Both the position numbers and the translations under genes were made by a program. This document shows, piece by piece, positions 9,949 to 18,731 of a stretch of 64,000 nt of DNA; positions within the stretch are counted from its first letter, which is position 1; the number at the start of each line of letters is the position of its first letter. The stretch spans positions 62,001 through 126,000 of the forward strand of contig NZ_JAENGP010000004.1 in NCBI RefSeq assembly GCF_016595155.1, read 5' to 3'. The notes beneath the pieces are model-generated. The model was not told the DNA's origin, searched no databases, and saw only the letters and a list, made by a program, of their open reading frames with translations. Origin of the DNA: Advenella mandrilli. Its GTDB lineage: Bacteria > Pseudomonadota > Gammaproteobacteria > Burkholderiales > Burkholderiaceae_B.

Positions 9949-11271
9949 ATGAAAACACGACTAATTTCTTTTGTGTCAATCATTACGCTGGCATGGGGCT
10001 ATGATGTGTTTTATCTGCACCCGCCTGTACAGGGAGACTTGCCGTGGTTAATACAAAGGCAGGGACTTTATTTAAGCGGTTTGTGGGCCATTGCACTTAT
10101 GTCGCTGGTCATGGTGCTTTCCATTCGCCCAGCCTGGCTTGAAAAGCCGCTGGGCGGCATGGATAAAATGTACCGCCTGCACAAATGGGCGGGAATTTTA
10201 GGCATTAGTGCAGCCGGGCTGCACTGGCTGCTTGACATGTCCAGCGACCTGATTAAATCCTGGATTGGTAAAACAGGGCGCCCTCCCAAAGGCGATCTTA
10301 CCGAGTTTGCCGCCATGTTCCGTTCTTTTGCCAAAGACAGTGGCGAATTAATTGTCTATGCCCTGCTTATCATGCTGGTGCTCACCCTGTGGAAAAAATT
10401 TCCCTATAAATTCTGGCGTTATATTCATAAAGTAATGCCGGTTTTCTATCTGCTACTGGTCTTTCACACAATTGTACTGGCACCGGCCAACTACTGGATG
10501 CAACCCCTTGGCATATTGCTTGTCATCCTGTTTATACCGGCTTGTATAGCCAGCGTTATTTCCCTGGCAGGCATGGTGGGCAAGCCCCGCCAATCAACGG
10601 GCACCATAACGTCCATTCAGGCTCATAATACGGGCATTACAGAAGTCACCTGCAAAATGGATACCTCATGGAAAGAACACCACGCAGGACAATTTGCCTT
10701 CCTGACGTTTGACCACCATGAAGGTGCTCACCCGTTCACCATTTCCAGTGCACCGGGCAGTGACAAACACATCAGTTTTCAGATTAAGGCGCTGGGGGAC
10801 TATACGCGTCAATTATCCGGAAAAATCACAGTAGGCCAAAAAATCAAGGCTGAAGGCCCCTATGGCTGCTTTGATCTAAGCCAACTTGATACCGGTTCGC
10901 ACCAAACCATGATTGCTGGTGGCATTGGTATTACCCCGTTTCTTTCATGGCTGGAAGACTGCCAGAAGTCGCCAGGCAATATTCCTTCAACCGATTTGCA
11001 TTATTGCGTACGAAATGCCGATAATGATCCTTTCATCAAACGCATCCTGCAACTGTGCGAAACGCTGCCATCAGTCAGGTTGCATGTTCATCAAAGTGAA
11101 AAAGGAGAACGTTTAAGTGCCCAAAAACTGGCCCAAACACTGGGAAAAAAAAGCAGCACCTCAATTTGGTACTGTGGCCCAACCAGCCTGGCAAACAGTA
11201 TCAAAACCAAGCTGAAAAAATGGTGGCATGGCAAATTCACCTTCCATCAGGAAGCCTTTGAAATGCGTTAA
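9949..11271 (+). CDS. Ferric-reductase-like membrane flavocytochrome
   Basis: A 440-residue protein in two halves. The N-terminal half has about six membrane helices with candidate haem histidines (LHKWAGI, LHWLL, HKVMPVFYLLLVFHT) as in ferric reductases and NADPH oxidases. The C-terminal half is an FNR-type reductase with the FAD motif HPFTISSAP, the NAD(P)H motif AGGIGITPFLSW and a final YCGPTSLANSI. It would move electrons from cytoplasmic NAD(P)H across the membrane to ferric iron or another acceptor. The neighbouring PepSY gene and two-component system suggest regulation by envelope metal or redox state. The acceptor is not known. Confidence 0.88.
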   Translation: MKTRLISFVSIITLAWGYDVFYLHPPVQGDLPWLIQRQGLYLSGLWAIALMSLVMVLSIRPAWLEKPLGGMDKMYRLHKWAGILGISAAGLHWLLDMSSDLIKSWIGKTGRPPKGDLTEFAAMFRSFAKDSGELIVYALLIMLVLTLWKKFPYKFWRYIHKVMPVFYLLLVFHTIVLAPANYWMQPLGILLVILFIPACIASVISLAGMVGKPRQSTGTITSIQAHNTGITEVTCKMDTSWKEHHAGQFAFLTFDHHEGAHPFTISSAPGSDKHISFQIKALGDYTRQLSGKITVGQKIKAEGPYGCFDLSQLDTGSHQTMIAGGIGITPFLSWLEDCQKSPGNIPSTDLHYCVRNADNDPFIKRILQLCETLPSVRLHVHQSEKGERLSAQKLAQTLGKKSSTSIWYCGPTSLANSIKTKLKKWWHGKFTFHQEAFEMR

Positions 11272-11288
11272 CCCGGTTCAAAACAAAA

Positions 11289-11317
11289 GCGCCACCCAAA
11301 CAGGGCGGCGTTTTTGC
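11289..11317 (+). terminator. Rho-independent terminator after the ferric-reductase-like gene
   Basis: GCGCCACCC, a short loop and GGGCGGCG form a GC-rich hairpin with one mismatch, followed by TTTTT at 11311-11315. It lies 18 bases after the stop codon. Confidence 0.7.
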
Positions 11318-11344
11318 GCAAGTAAACCATGGAAAAGGTTTAAT

Positions 11345-12067
11345 TCAAATGAACAACCCAACAAATTGCTGAAGTATTTTTTTGGACCATGCCGTGTCAA
11401 CAACCGCATCCAGCAGGAAGGCTTTTTGTTCTGGTGGCAACTTCTTTTTACCGACAATAATATGCCGCATCAATGCCTCGAAGAATTCGGGATGAAATTG
11501 TACCGAGAGGGCATTCTTTGTATAGCGGATGATCTGGTTGGGGTCATGCCCGGACGAACCCAGCACGGTCGCCCCGGAAGGCACCTGCAGCACGCTTTGT
11601 TCATGCGTTAAATGAGCCCGGAACTGCTGCGGGAACCCGGTAAAAAACGGGTCTGCCTGACCTGCCGGGTTCAGGGTAATGCTTATGCTGCCTATTTCGG
11701 GGCCATCAGGGTGATAGTCCACTACCCCGCCCAAGGCATGTGCCATTAACTGATGACCATAGCATACCCCCAACAAGGGCTGATGTTGCACGATTACCTG
11801 ACGAATCCATTCTGCGGTACGTTCACTCCAGTCAAGCCGGTCTGTTACCATGCACCAGGACCCGCTAATAACCGCCACATCAAAAGAGCCGGGTTCTGGC
11901 AGCGGTTCGTCCAGATCGGGTCTGGTAATACGTATATCCAGCGGAAAAGACGTGGGGGTTTTTGCCAGCGCAGATTGAAACCACTCCCATTGATCACCAT
12001 AAACCGATCGCAAACTTTCGGGTGGTGCCCCCATCTGAATAATATACAACACGGCTTGGCTTGACAT
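11345..12067 (-). CDS. Class I glutamine amidotransferase-like protein
   Basis: A 240-residue stand-alone GATase1 protein. The nucleophile Cys102 is in LLGVCYGHQLMAHALGG and the catalytic His-Glu pair in VQFHPEF. It resembles the GMP-synthase-like YfeJ group, which hydrolyses glutamine or gamma-glutamyl compounds. No synthetase partner is encoded next to it, so the substrate is unknown. It lies 27 bases downstream of nadC on the same strand and may be co-transcribed with it. Confidence 0.88.
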   Translation of the reverse strand: MSSQAVLYIIQMGAPPESLRSVYGDQWEWFQSALAKTPTSFPLDIRITRPDLDEPLPEPGSFDVAVISGSWCMVTDRLDWSERTAEWIRQVIVQHQPLLGVCYGHQLMAHALGGVVDYHPDGPEIGSISITLNPAGQADPFFTGFPQQFRAHLTHEQSVLQVPSGATVLGSSGHDPNQIIRYTKNALSVQFHPEFFEALMRHIIVGKKKLPPEQKAFLLDAVVDTAWSKKILQQFVGLFI

Positions 12068-12094
12068 AACAGACAGGTTCCTTACAGTATTGGG

Positions 12095-12994
12095 CTATTC
12101 GACAGCATCAAGCCCGAAATCAAAAACAGCCACGCTATGGGTAATCCAGCCAACCGCAATCAGGTTTACCCCCGTTTGTGCGATGGCAGGCGCGGTTTGC
12201 GCATTGATACTGCCGGAAGCTTCGGTAACCGCTCGCCCGTCAACCATGGCAACCGCTTTTTTCAGCATGTCAGGATTCATGTTATCCAACAGTATCACAT
12301 TAACGCCCAACTCAAGCGCTTCGGCCAATTGTTCCAGGGTATCCACTTCCAGTTCAATCTGCACCATATGACCAACACCGGCACGCGCCCTAAGTACGGC
12401 TTCGCGCAAGCTGCCGGCCACGGCAATATGATTGTCCTTGATTAAAACGGCATCATCCAGGCCAAAGCGGTGGTTACTGCCTCCACCAACCCGCACCGCA
12501 TATTTTTGCAAGGCACGCAAACCTGGCAGGGTTTTACGCGTGCAGGTAACCTTGGTGCCATATTCGCGAATGGCATCGGCAATGGTTGCCGTTGCGGTTG
12601 CCACTCCGCTTAAATGACCCAGAAAATTAAGTGCCGTGCGCTCTGCCGTAAGAATGGCACCGGCCGGACCGGAAATGCTGGCAATAAGATCGCCTGGATT
12701 CAAACGGGCACCATCGTTACGATGGAGCGCTATCTTGATGTTTTCATCAATAATCCGGAAGGCCAGGCAGGCCAGGTCAAGGCCCGCCAGAACCCCGCCC
12801 TGGCGGGCAACCAAATTCATAGTTGTTTGGGTTTGTGGCGGAATAATACTGTCGCTGGTTAAATCGCCTGCCCTGCCAAGATCTTCCAGCAAGGCCATGC
12901 GAACAACAGGCTCCAGCATGACTTTTGGCAAGGGCGGGACGCGAACGTCGTGATGGTTACCGGAAGATGTTTGCAAAGATTGGGCAATACTCAT
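12095..12994 (-). CDS. nadC: Nicotinate-nucleotide diphosphorylase (carboxylating)
   Basis: Quinolinate phosphoribosyltransferase of 299 residues, converting quinolinate and PRPP to nicotinate mononucleotide in de novo NAD synthesis. Conserved stretches are TCTRKTLPGLRALQKYAV and GGGSNHRFGLDDAVLIKDNH, with the substrate-binding EVDT and LLDNM segments following. Length and motifs match the family. nadA and nadB are not in the window. Confidence 0.96.
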   Translation of the reverse strand: MSIAQSLQTSSGNHHDVRVPPLPKVMLEPVVRMALLEDLGRAGDLTSDSIIPPQTQTTMNLVARQGGVLAGLDLACLAFRIIDENIKIALHRNDGARLNPGDLIASISGPAGAILTAERTALNFLGHLSGVATATATIADAIREYGTKVTCTRKTLPGLRALQKYAVRVGGGSNHRFGLDDAVLIKDNHIAVAGSLREAVLRARAGVGHMVQIELEVDTLEQLAEALELGVNVILLDNMNPDMLKKAVAMVDGRAVTEASGSINAQTAPAIAQTGVNLIAVGWITHSVAVFDFGLDAVE

Positions 12995-13130
12995 TTTTTA
13001 ATACTTGAATTTTAATGGGTTCAAAAAACTCATTATATTCCCATCCTGTCATCAGGAAACCTATTTGCCGCCAGAGTGCCAAATCCATGCACGCGCCTGA
13101 ACCGTTTGCCAGTGCGGACATCCGGCCATT

Positions 13131-13170
13131 TTGATATTTTCTTGATATTTAATTGATATTTACTTGACGA
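13131..13170 (+). promoter_or_regulatory. Helically phased TTGATATTT direct repeats upstream of the LTA-synthase-family gene
   Basis: TTGATATTT occurs at 13131, 13142 and 13153, and a fourth related unit (TTGACGACA) begins at 13164. The period is exactly 11 bases. This is the geometry of OmpR/PhoB/PmrA-type binding arrays. It sits in the nadC / LTA-synthase intergenic region, which otherwise holds no gene. Confidence 0.5.
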
Positions 13171-13252
13171 CATTCAGCCTACCATGCACACATGACCAAA
13201 CCCACAATAATTCCTCCTGAATCCATGTCAGGATTTGTCATGCAGGTATGTT

Positions 13253-15196
13253 TTGAGAATCCAGTTAATTAGCTTTATTTTTGCCTTGTTTACCCTGTTT
13301 ACCTTCAGTCGTCTTTTGTTTATTGCCTGGCAATATCAAAGGGTACAGCAAGCAAAGGGACTGTGGCCCATTCTTAAGGGTGGTTTACGCATAGACCTTA
13401 ACCAAATAGCCACCTATGCCTCGGTGCCCGCCCTGCTCATGCCATGGCTGGAAAACAATACCCTGTTTCTTGCCATTACCGCTGTGTGGTTTACTTTCTG
13501 GTGGCTGTTGTCTGCATTCATGGAAATTGCCACCCCCCAATTTATTACTGAATACGATACCCGCCCCAACCGCCTGTTTGTTGAATACCTGAAACACCCC
13601 AAAGAGGTTTTTGGCATGCTGTGGCGCGGTTATAAAGGGATGCTGGCCGCCGGGCTGCTGCTCTTTGCCTGCATGGCAACCATGGCCAACTATCTTTTTT
13701 TCAACTTTGCCCCGGCGCCTCTTGGCCCTGTCTGGCTCAGGATTATCGAATCATTTTCTTATGCTCTGGTTTCTTTCCTGTGTATTCGTGGCACATTAAA
13801 AAAAAGGCCCATCAATCCGTCAACCGTTGCCTTTGCCGGCGATGGCTTGGTGAACAGCCTTGCACTGAATTCCATTTATAGTCTTTTATACGCCATTTAC
13901 GCCATGAAATACGAAATGTCGGCCGAAGCGGTTTATGGCAAAATGCCAGCTGAAACAATTAACCGGCTGGTGTGCGAATCGGCGGGTATTAAACCTGGCA
14001 TGGATGCCGGTACGATTGCCACCCTGCATCAACAAATAGCCAGCAATCACTCAGGCTCCCCCAAGAATATTGTCATTATTGTTGAAGAAAGCCTGGGTGC
14101 CCAATATGTTCAAACCCTGGGTGGCAACTGCCTGACGCCCAACCTGGACCGCCTATATCAGGAAGGCTGGGGTTTTCTACAGGCCTATGCAACCGGAACC
14201 CGCTCGGTGCGCGGGCTTGAAGCGTTGTCGGCCGGATTTCCGCCTACAATCACACAATCCGTCTTCAAGTTGCCCAATGCCCAAACCGGTTTTTTTACCA
14301 TAGCCGAAGCATTGGGCCAGCAATATAATTACCATTCCCGCTTTCTGTATGGTGGAGAGGCCCATTTCGATAATATGAAAGGCTTTTTCCTGGGTAATGG
14401 TTTTAAGGAAGTGATTGACGGTCCTTTATTCAAAGATCCCCAATTCAAGGGCACCTGGGGTTACAGTGATGAAGACATGTTCAATCAACTGGATCGCCTG
14501 CTGCAAGAGGATATAGGCAGCAACCAGCCCACTCTTACCCTGGCTTTTAGTGTTTCCAACCATTCTCCGTGGGAATATCCGGCAGGCCGCATCCATCCCC
14601 AGGACGAGCCTGCCAGTGTAGAAAATACCGTACGCTATGCCGATCATGCCCTGGGGCAGTTTTTTGAAACCGCCAAAACCCGTGATTACTGGCAGGACAC
14701 TGTGTTTCTGGTGGTTGCCGATCATGATTCGCGCGTATTTGGCGCCGAATTGATTCCCCTGAAACACTTCCATATCCCGGCGTTGATATTGGGCGCAGGC
14801 ATTACCCCCCGCCTTGATGAGCGGATAATCAGTCAGATTGACTTACCGGTTACCCTACTTAGCCTGGCAGGTGTTTCTTGCATCCATCCCATGATTGGCC
14901 AAGACCTGACAAAGCAAAACCCCAATCGGGCCATGATGCAATATGATAACCGCTATGGTTACCTGAAGGCGGATCAACTGCTAGTACTGGACCCGCATAA
15001 GCAAGCGACGCAGTTTACTTATCAGGCACCCGATATATTCCAGCCATCCCTGCTGGATGAAGCCCTGGAAAAAGAAGCCCTGGCACATGCCATTTGGCCT
15101 TTTAGTGTATACAGGGATAAAAGCTACAAGGCATTTACCGCCAATCCCGCAAAGCAGGAGATTGACATAAAAAATCACCCATCACTCGTTGGGTGA
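13253..15196 (+). CDS. LTA-synthase-family sulfatase/phosphotransferase, membrane-anchored
   Basis: A membrane protein of the lipoteichoic-acid-synthase/OpgB type, about 647 residues. About five membrane helices occupy the first 230 residues. A periplasmic alkaline-phosphatase-superfamily domain follows, with IVEESLG, the probable Thr nucleophile region ATGTRSVRGLEAL and the metal site VADHDSRVFGAEL. In Gram-negatives such enzymes transfer phosphoglycerol or phosphoethanolamine to glycans or lipids. No in-frame ATG is close: TTG at 13253 has AGG 6 bases upstream and is preferred over TTG at 13235. Its end overlaps the convergent LysR gene by 15 bases. The substrate is unknown. Confidence 0.88.
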   Translation: MRIQLISFIFALFTLFTFSRLLFIAWQYQRVQQAKGLWPILKGGLRIDLNQIATYASVPALLMPWLENNTLFLAITAVWFTFWWLLSAFMEIATPQFITEYDTRPNRLFVEYLKHPKEVFGMLWRGYKGMLAAGLLLFACMATMANYLFFNFAPAPLGPVWLRIIESFSYALVSFLCIRGTLKKRPINPSTVAFAGDGLVNSLALNSIYSLLYAIYAMKYEMSAEAVYGKMPAETINRLVCESAGIKPGMDAGTIATLHQQIASNHSGSPKNIVIIVEESLGAQYVQTLGGNCLTPNLDRLYQEGWGFLQAYATGTRSVRGLEALSAGFPPTITQSVFKLPNAQTGFFTIAEALGQQYNYHSRFLYGGEAHFDNMKGFFLGNGFKEVIDGPLFKDPQFKGTWGYSDEDMFNQLDRLLQEDIGSNQPTLTLAFSVSNHSPWEYPAGRIHPQDEPASVENTVRYADHALGQFFETAKTRDYWQDTVFLVVADHDSRVFGAELIPLKHFHIPALILGAGITPRLDERIISQIDLPVTLLSLAGVSCIHPMIGQDLTKQNPNRAMMQYDNRYGYLKADQLLVLDPHKQATQFTYQAPDIFQPSLLDEALEKEALAHAIWPFSVYRDKSYKAFTANPAKQEIDIKNHPSLVG

Positions 15197-16111
15197 GTTA
15201 TTGCTGTCGGAGGTATTGAAAAATTCGTAGATAATTTTTCTAAGCCAGCGACTGCCTGCGTCCTGGTGAAACCGGGCATGCCAATGCTGCCTGATTGCAT
15301 AGCGGGGAGATTCAAATGGCAAGGCATAAGAACGCAGATTGGGGTTGCGCGTGAACATATTGCTTAAGCGTGTGGGAATACTGGTGATCAAATCTGACTT
15401 CTCTATTAGTAACCCCAGGCCTAAAAATGATGAAAGCTGCAGATAAATATTGCGCTTTATGCCCAACCGTTTGATTTGCTGCTCTAAAATGGAATGACCG
15501 GTTCCCTGATGATAAAATACGACATGGCCTTCACGCTCAAAATCTTCCAGGCTTAGATTATCCTGTATGCGGGGATGCTGGTTGCTAACCAGGCATTCAT
15601 ACTGCTGACGAAACAATGTCTGCTGGTAAAAACCGGCCTTAAGTTGCGGTACAAAGCCAATGGCCAGATCTATGGCACCGTTAGACATATACATGGGTGT
15701 TTCGGGTGTGATGGGTACAATTTCAAGCGCAATATTTGGTGCGTTTTCATGAAGATACGCAACCAGCCGGGGTAATATTTCTATATGGCTGATATCCATC
15801 ATGCTAATGGTAAAGCCCCGGGTTGAGGTAGCTGGATCAAACTCTTCAGTAAATTCTGCAATACGCTTCCATTTATCCAGCAAGTCGGTAATGTGCCCAG
15901 CCAGGGATTCGGCCACTGTCGTCGCCTGCATCGTATTGCCTACCCTAACAAACAGGGGGTCATTAAAATGCTTTCTGAGCTTATTCAATTCTATGCTAAC
16001 GCCCGGCTGACCCATTCCAAGATTTTCCGCGGCTTTGGAAACACTTTTTTCACGATTAATTTCATGAAAAATCTGTAACTGACGAATATCCATTTTTCCT
16101 GAATCTTTCAT
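15182..16111 (-). CDS. LysR-family regulator of the gentisate cluster
   Basis: A 309-residue LysR-type protein. The N-terminal HTH is LQIFHEINREKSVSKAAENLG and the C-terminal periplasmic-binding-like effector domain runs from about residue 95 to the end. Either ATG (16111, or 16093 at MDIRQL) has an AGGAAA-like site, so the exact start is open. It is divergent from gentisate dioxygenase with 198 bases between them, the normal arrangement for a LysR activator that senses an aromatic intermediate such as 3-hydroxybenzoate or gentisate. Confidence 0.92.
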   Translation of the reverse strand: MKDSGKMDIRQLQIFHEINREKSVSKAAENLGMGQPGVSIELNKLRKHFNDPLFVRVGNTMQATTVAESLAGHITDLLDKWKRIAEFTEEFDPATSTRGFTISMMDISHIEILPRLVAYLHENAPNIALEIVPITPETPMYMSNGAIDLAIGFVPQLKAGFYQQTLFRQQYECLVSNQHPRIQDNLSLEDFEREGHVVFYHQGTGHSILEQQIKRLGIKRNIYLQLSSFLGLGLLIEKSDLITSIPTRLSNMFTRNPNLRSYALPFESPRYAIRQHWHARFHQDAGSRWLRKIIYEFFNTSDSNNSPNE

Positions 16112-16193
16112 TTCTTTCCTGCCCTTACAGTATTCATCCTGATTTTTAATGATTATCGTCCCTAGTGTTATTAATTTTTATAATACAGATTAT

Positions 16194-16207
16194 ATACATT
16201 ATTGTAT
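16194..16207. promoter_or_regulatory. Candidate LysR operator, gentisate promoter
   Basis: A perfect dyad ATACA-TTAT-TGTAT lies near the middle of the LysR / gentisate dioxygenase intergenic region. LysR regulators bind short dyads around a T-N11-A core, which this fits loosely. Function is inferred from position. Confidence 0.4.
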
Positions 16208-16309
16208 GGATGAAATAGCTCAAGCTTGTTAAATTTAAATTGCAGTTATTTTCATTAACAATAATCAAAAGAATCAAAAAAATTTATCACTATTTATGAG
16301 GATATTATC

Positions 16310-17356
16310 GTGGATCAATTAGCCAAACTTGAAGACTTGCCCCAGGAATACAGGGATAACCTTGAAAAACTGAACCTGGTACCGTTGTGGCCCAGCCTGC
16401 GCGATGTTTTGCCACCTGAAACCCCGCAGCCTAAAACCAAGCCGATTATGTGGCCATACGACACACTGCGTCCGCTCTTGATGCAAGCAGGTGATTTGAC
16501 ACCCATCGAAAAAGCCGAGCGCCGTGTACTGGTTCTGTCCAACCCGGGTCATGGTCTGGAAAACATGCGTGCCACGCCAGTGATGTATTTAGGCATGCAA
16601 TTATTGCTGCCAGGTGAGTGGGCGCCTTCACACCGACACACCCCCAACGCGATTCGCATGATTGTGGAAGGCAATGATGCCTACACCACCGTTAACGGAC
16701 AGAAATGCCCAATGGAGCGTGGTGACCTGATTTTGACACCTACCGGCATGTGGCACGAACACTCTCATGAAGGCACAGAACCTGTTGTATGGCTGGACGT
16801 TCTTGACCTGCCACTGGTTTACTTCATGGAAGCTTCCTACGTAGAACCCTTTGGTGAGCACCAGGATATTAACGGTGTTGCCGCCAATACTGCTTACGGC
16901 CCCGGTATTGTGCCCACACCGGTCTTTACACGCCAGAACCCAACAAACCCACTGCTGCGTTTTGCCTGGAAAGATGCACGTAAAGCACTGGAAAACATGG
17001 CCGCAAGCCAGCCCGATGCAAAATCTATCCAGGTTACTTATATTAATCCTGAAACCGGCTCAGACTGCCAGAATATCATTGGCTTTTCTTCATTAATGCT
17101 ACGTCCCAATGAAACACTGACCCTACCTTTACGCTCCAGTGCCATGGTCTTCCACGTGATTGAAGGCCAGGTAGAAATCCAGACCACCGATAACAACTTC
17201 AATATGAAGCAAGCAGATACAAGCTGCGTCCCATGTTTTGCACCAGTCACCCTGGTCAACAAAAACAGTGACCAGCCTACTTTTATCTTTATTGCTGACG
17301 AGTCTCCGGTACAGAAAAAACTGGGTCTTTATTCTGAACGCCCAAACAATAAATAA
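16310..17356 (+). CDS. Gentisate 1,2-dioxygenase
   Basis: Bicupin Fe(II) dioxygenase of 348 residues that opens the ring of gentisate (2,5-dihydroxybenzoate) to maleylpyruvate. The metal-binding cupin motif PSHRHTPNAIRMIVEG (His108, His110) and the second His-rich segment GMWHEHSHEG (His149, His151) are intact. The start is GTG at 16310 with TGAGGA 7 bases upstream. It is the first gene of the plus-strand gentisate operon, followed by 3-hydroxybenzoate 6-monooxygenase. Confidence 0.95.
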   Translation: MDQLAKLEDLPQEYRDNLEKLNLVPLWPSLRDVLPPETPQPKTKPIMWPYDTLRPLLMQAGDLTPIEKAERRVLVLSNPGHGLENMRATPVMYLGMQLLLPGEWAPSHRHTPNAIRMIVEGNDAYTTVNGQKCPMERGDLILTPTGMWHEHSHEGTEPVVWLDVLDLPLVYFMEASYVEPFGEHQDINGVAANTAYGPGIVPTPVFTRQNPTNPLLRFAWKDARKALENMAASQPDAKSIQVTYINPETGSDCQNIIGFSSLMLRPNETLTLPLRSSAMVFHVIEGQVEIQTTDNNFNMKQADTSCVPCFAPVTLVNKNSDQPTFIFIADESPVQKKLGLYSERPNNK

Positions 17357-17395
17357 TTCAGTTTATAAAACTACTATATTAAAGGAAACTAAAAA

Positions 17396-18607
17396 ATGGA
17401 ACAATTACCTATTCTTATCTCTGGCGGTGGCATTGGAGGCTTTGCCGCAGCACTGGCATTGGTACGCCAGGGATTCAAGGTAAAACTGTTTGAACAGGCC
17501 CCTGAAATTGGTGAGATCGGGGCAGGCATCCAGTTGGGCCCTAACGCCTTTCATGCCTTTGATGCGCTGGGCATCGGAGACAAGGCCCGTTCACGTGCCG
17601 TGTATACCGACTACATGGTCATGCATGATGCCTTGAATGAATACGTCATTGGCAAAATCCCTACCGACGAAAATTTCCGCAAGCGTTTTGGCAACCCCTA
17701 TGCCGTTATCCACCGTGCCGACATCCACTCTTCTCTGGTGGAAGGGGCACAGGAAACCGGTGAGGTTCAAATCCATACCAATACACGTATTGAAGGTATC
17801 GAACAGGACGGCAAAACCGTTACTGTTACCGACACCAACGGCAATAAATACACAGGCCAGGCCCTGATTGCCGCTGATGGCGGAAAATCTGTGGTTCGTG
17901 AAAAATATGTCGGTGACCCCGCACTGGTAACCGGTCATGTGGTTTATCGTGCTGTTGTTGACAAAGAAGATTTCCCCGAAGACCTGCGCTGGAATGCGGC
18001 AAGTTTGTGGGCAGCTCCCAAAGGCCACCTGGTTCACTATCCGCTACGTGGTGGTGAACAATACAATGTTGTGGTTACCTTCCACAGCCGCGAGCAGGAA
18101 GTCTGGGGTGTTAAGGATGGCAGCCGTGAAGAAGTATTAAGCTACTTTACCGATATTTGCCCCAAAGCCAAACAACTGCTCTCATTGCCAAAATCATGGA
18201 AACGCTGGTCTACCGCAGACCGCGAGCCCATTAGTAACTGGACTCATGGCCGTGCCACCCTGCTTGGAGACGCAGCACACCCAACCACGCAATACATGGC
18301 ACAAGGTGCCTGCATGGCCATGGAAGATGCCGTTACACTGGGTGAAGCTCTGCGCACTTGTGACAATGACATTGAAAAGGCATTTGATTTGTACCAGCGT
18401 GCCCGTGTCGCCAGAACGGCCCGTATTGTTTTATCTTCACGTGAAATGGGACGCCTTTATCATGCAGAAGGTGTTCAACGCATGATTCGCAATGATCTGT
18501 GGCGTGGCCGTTCTACCGAACGATTCTACGATGCCATGGAATGGCTGTATGGCTGGAACGTTTCCAACTGCCTTGATGCAGCACAAAACTATCCTGCAGC
18601 TTGGTAG
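17396..18607 (+). CDS. 3-Hydroxybenzoate 6-monooxygenase (FAD-dependent)
   Basis: Class A flavoprotein hydroxylase of 403 residues. It has the dinucleotide motif GGGIGG (10-15), a DGGKSVVR segment near 160 and the FAD-ribityl motif GDAAHP at about 290-295. The N-terminal sequence GEIGAGIQLGPNAFHAFDAL is typical of 3-hydroxybenzoate 6-hydroxylases (XlnD/NagX/MhbM). These add an OH para to the existing one to give gentisate with NADH. Next to gentisate dioxygenase this assignment is well supported; salicylate 5-hydroxylase of the flavoprotein type is a less likely alternative. Confidence 0.9.
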   Translation: MEQLPILISGGGIGGFAAALALVRQGFKVKLFEQAPEIGEIGAGIQLGPNAFHAFDALGIGDKARSRAVYTDYMVMHDALNEYVIGKIPTDENFRKRFGNPYAVIHRADIHSSLVEGAQETGEVQIHTNTRIEGIEQDGKTVTVTDTNGNKYTGQALIAADGGKSVVREKYVGDPALVTGHVVYRAVVDKEDFPEDLRWNAASLWAAPKGHLVHYPLRGGEQYNVVVTFHSREQEVWGVKDGSREEVLSYFTDICPKAKQLLSLPKSWKRWSTADREPISNWTHGRATLLGDAAHPTTQYMAQGACMAMEDAVTLGEALRTCDNDIEKAFDLYQRARVARTARIVLSSREMGRLYHAEGVQRMIRNDLWRGRSTERFYDAMEWLYGWNVSNCLDAAQNYPAAW

Positions 18608-18629
18608 CCATAATTTTCCATTACTGAAA

Positions 18630-18669
18630 ATTACAGGGTAAGCCTTGTTACAAAGGCTTACCCTGTAAT
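18630..18669 (+). repeat. Perfect 17-bp intercistronic hairpin in the gentisate operon
   Basis: ATTACAGGGTAAGCCTT (18630-18646) and its exact reverse complement (18653-18669) enclose a 6-base loop. There is no T-run after it. Three TGTAA motifs follow within 30 bases. It lies between the monooxygenase and the hydrolase genes and may cause partial termination or protect upstream mRNA. Confidence 0.65.
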
Positions 18670-18731
18670 CCTGTAAACTGTAACCCTTAAAAATCTTTAA
18701 AACCCTGACATTAACAAGGAAGGAACTTAAC

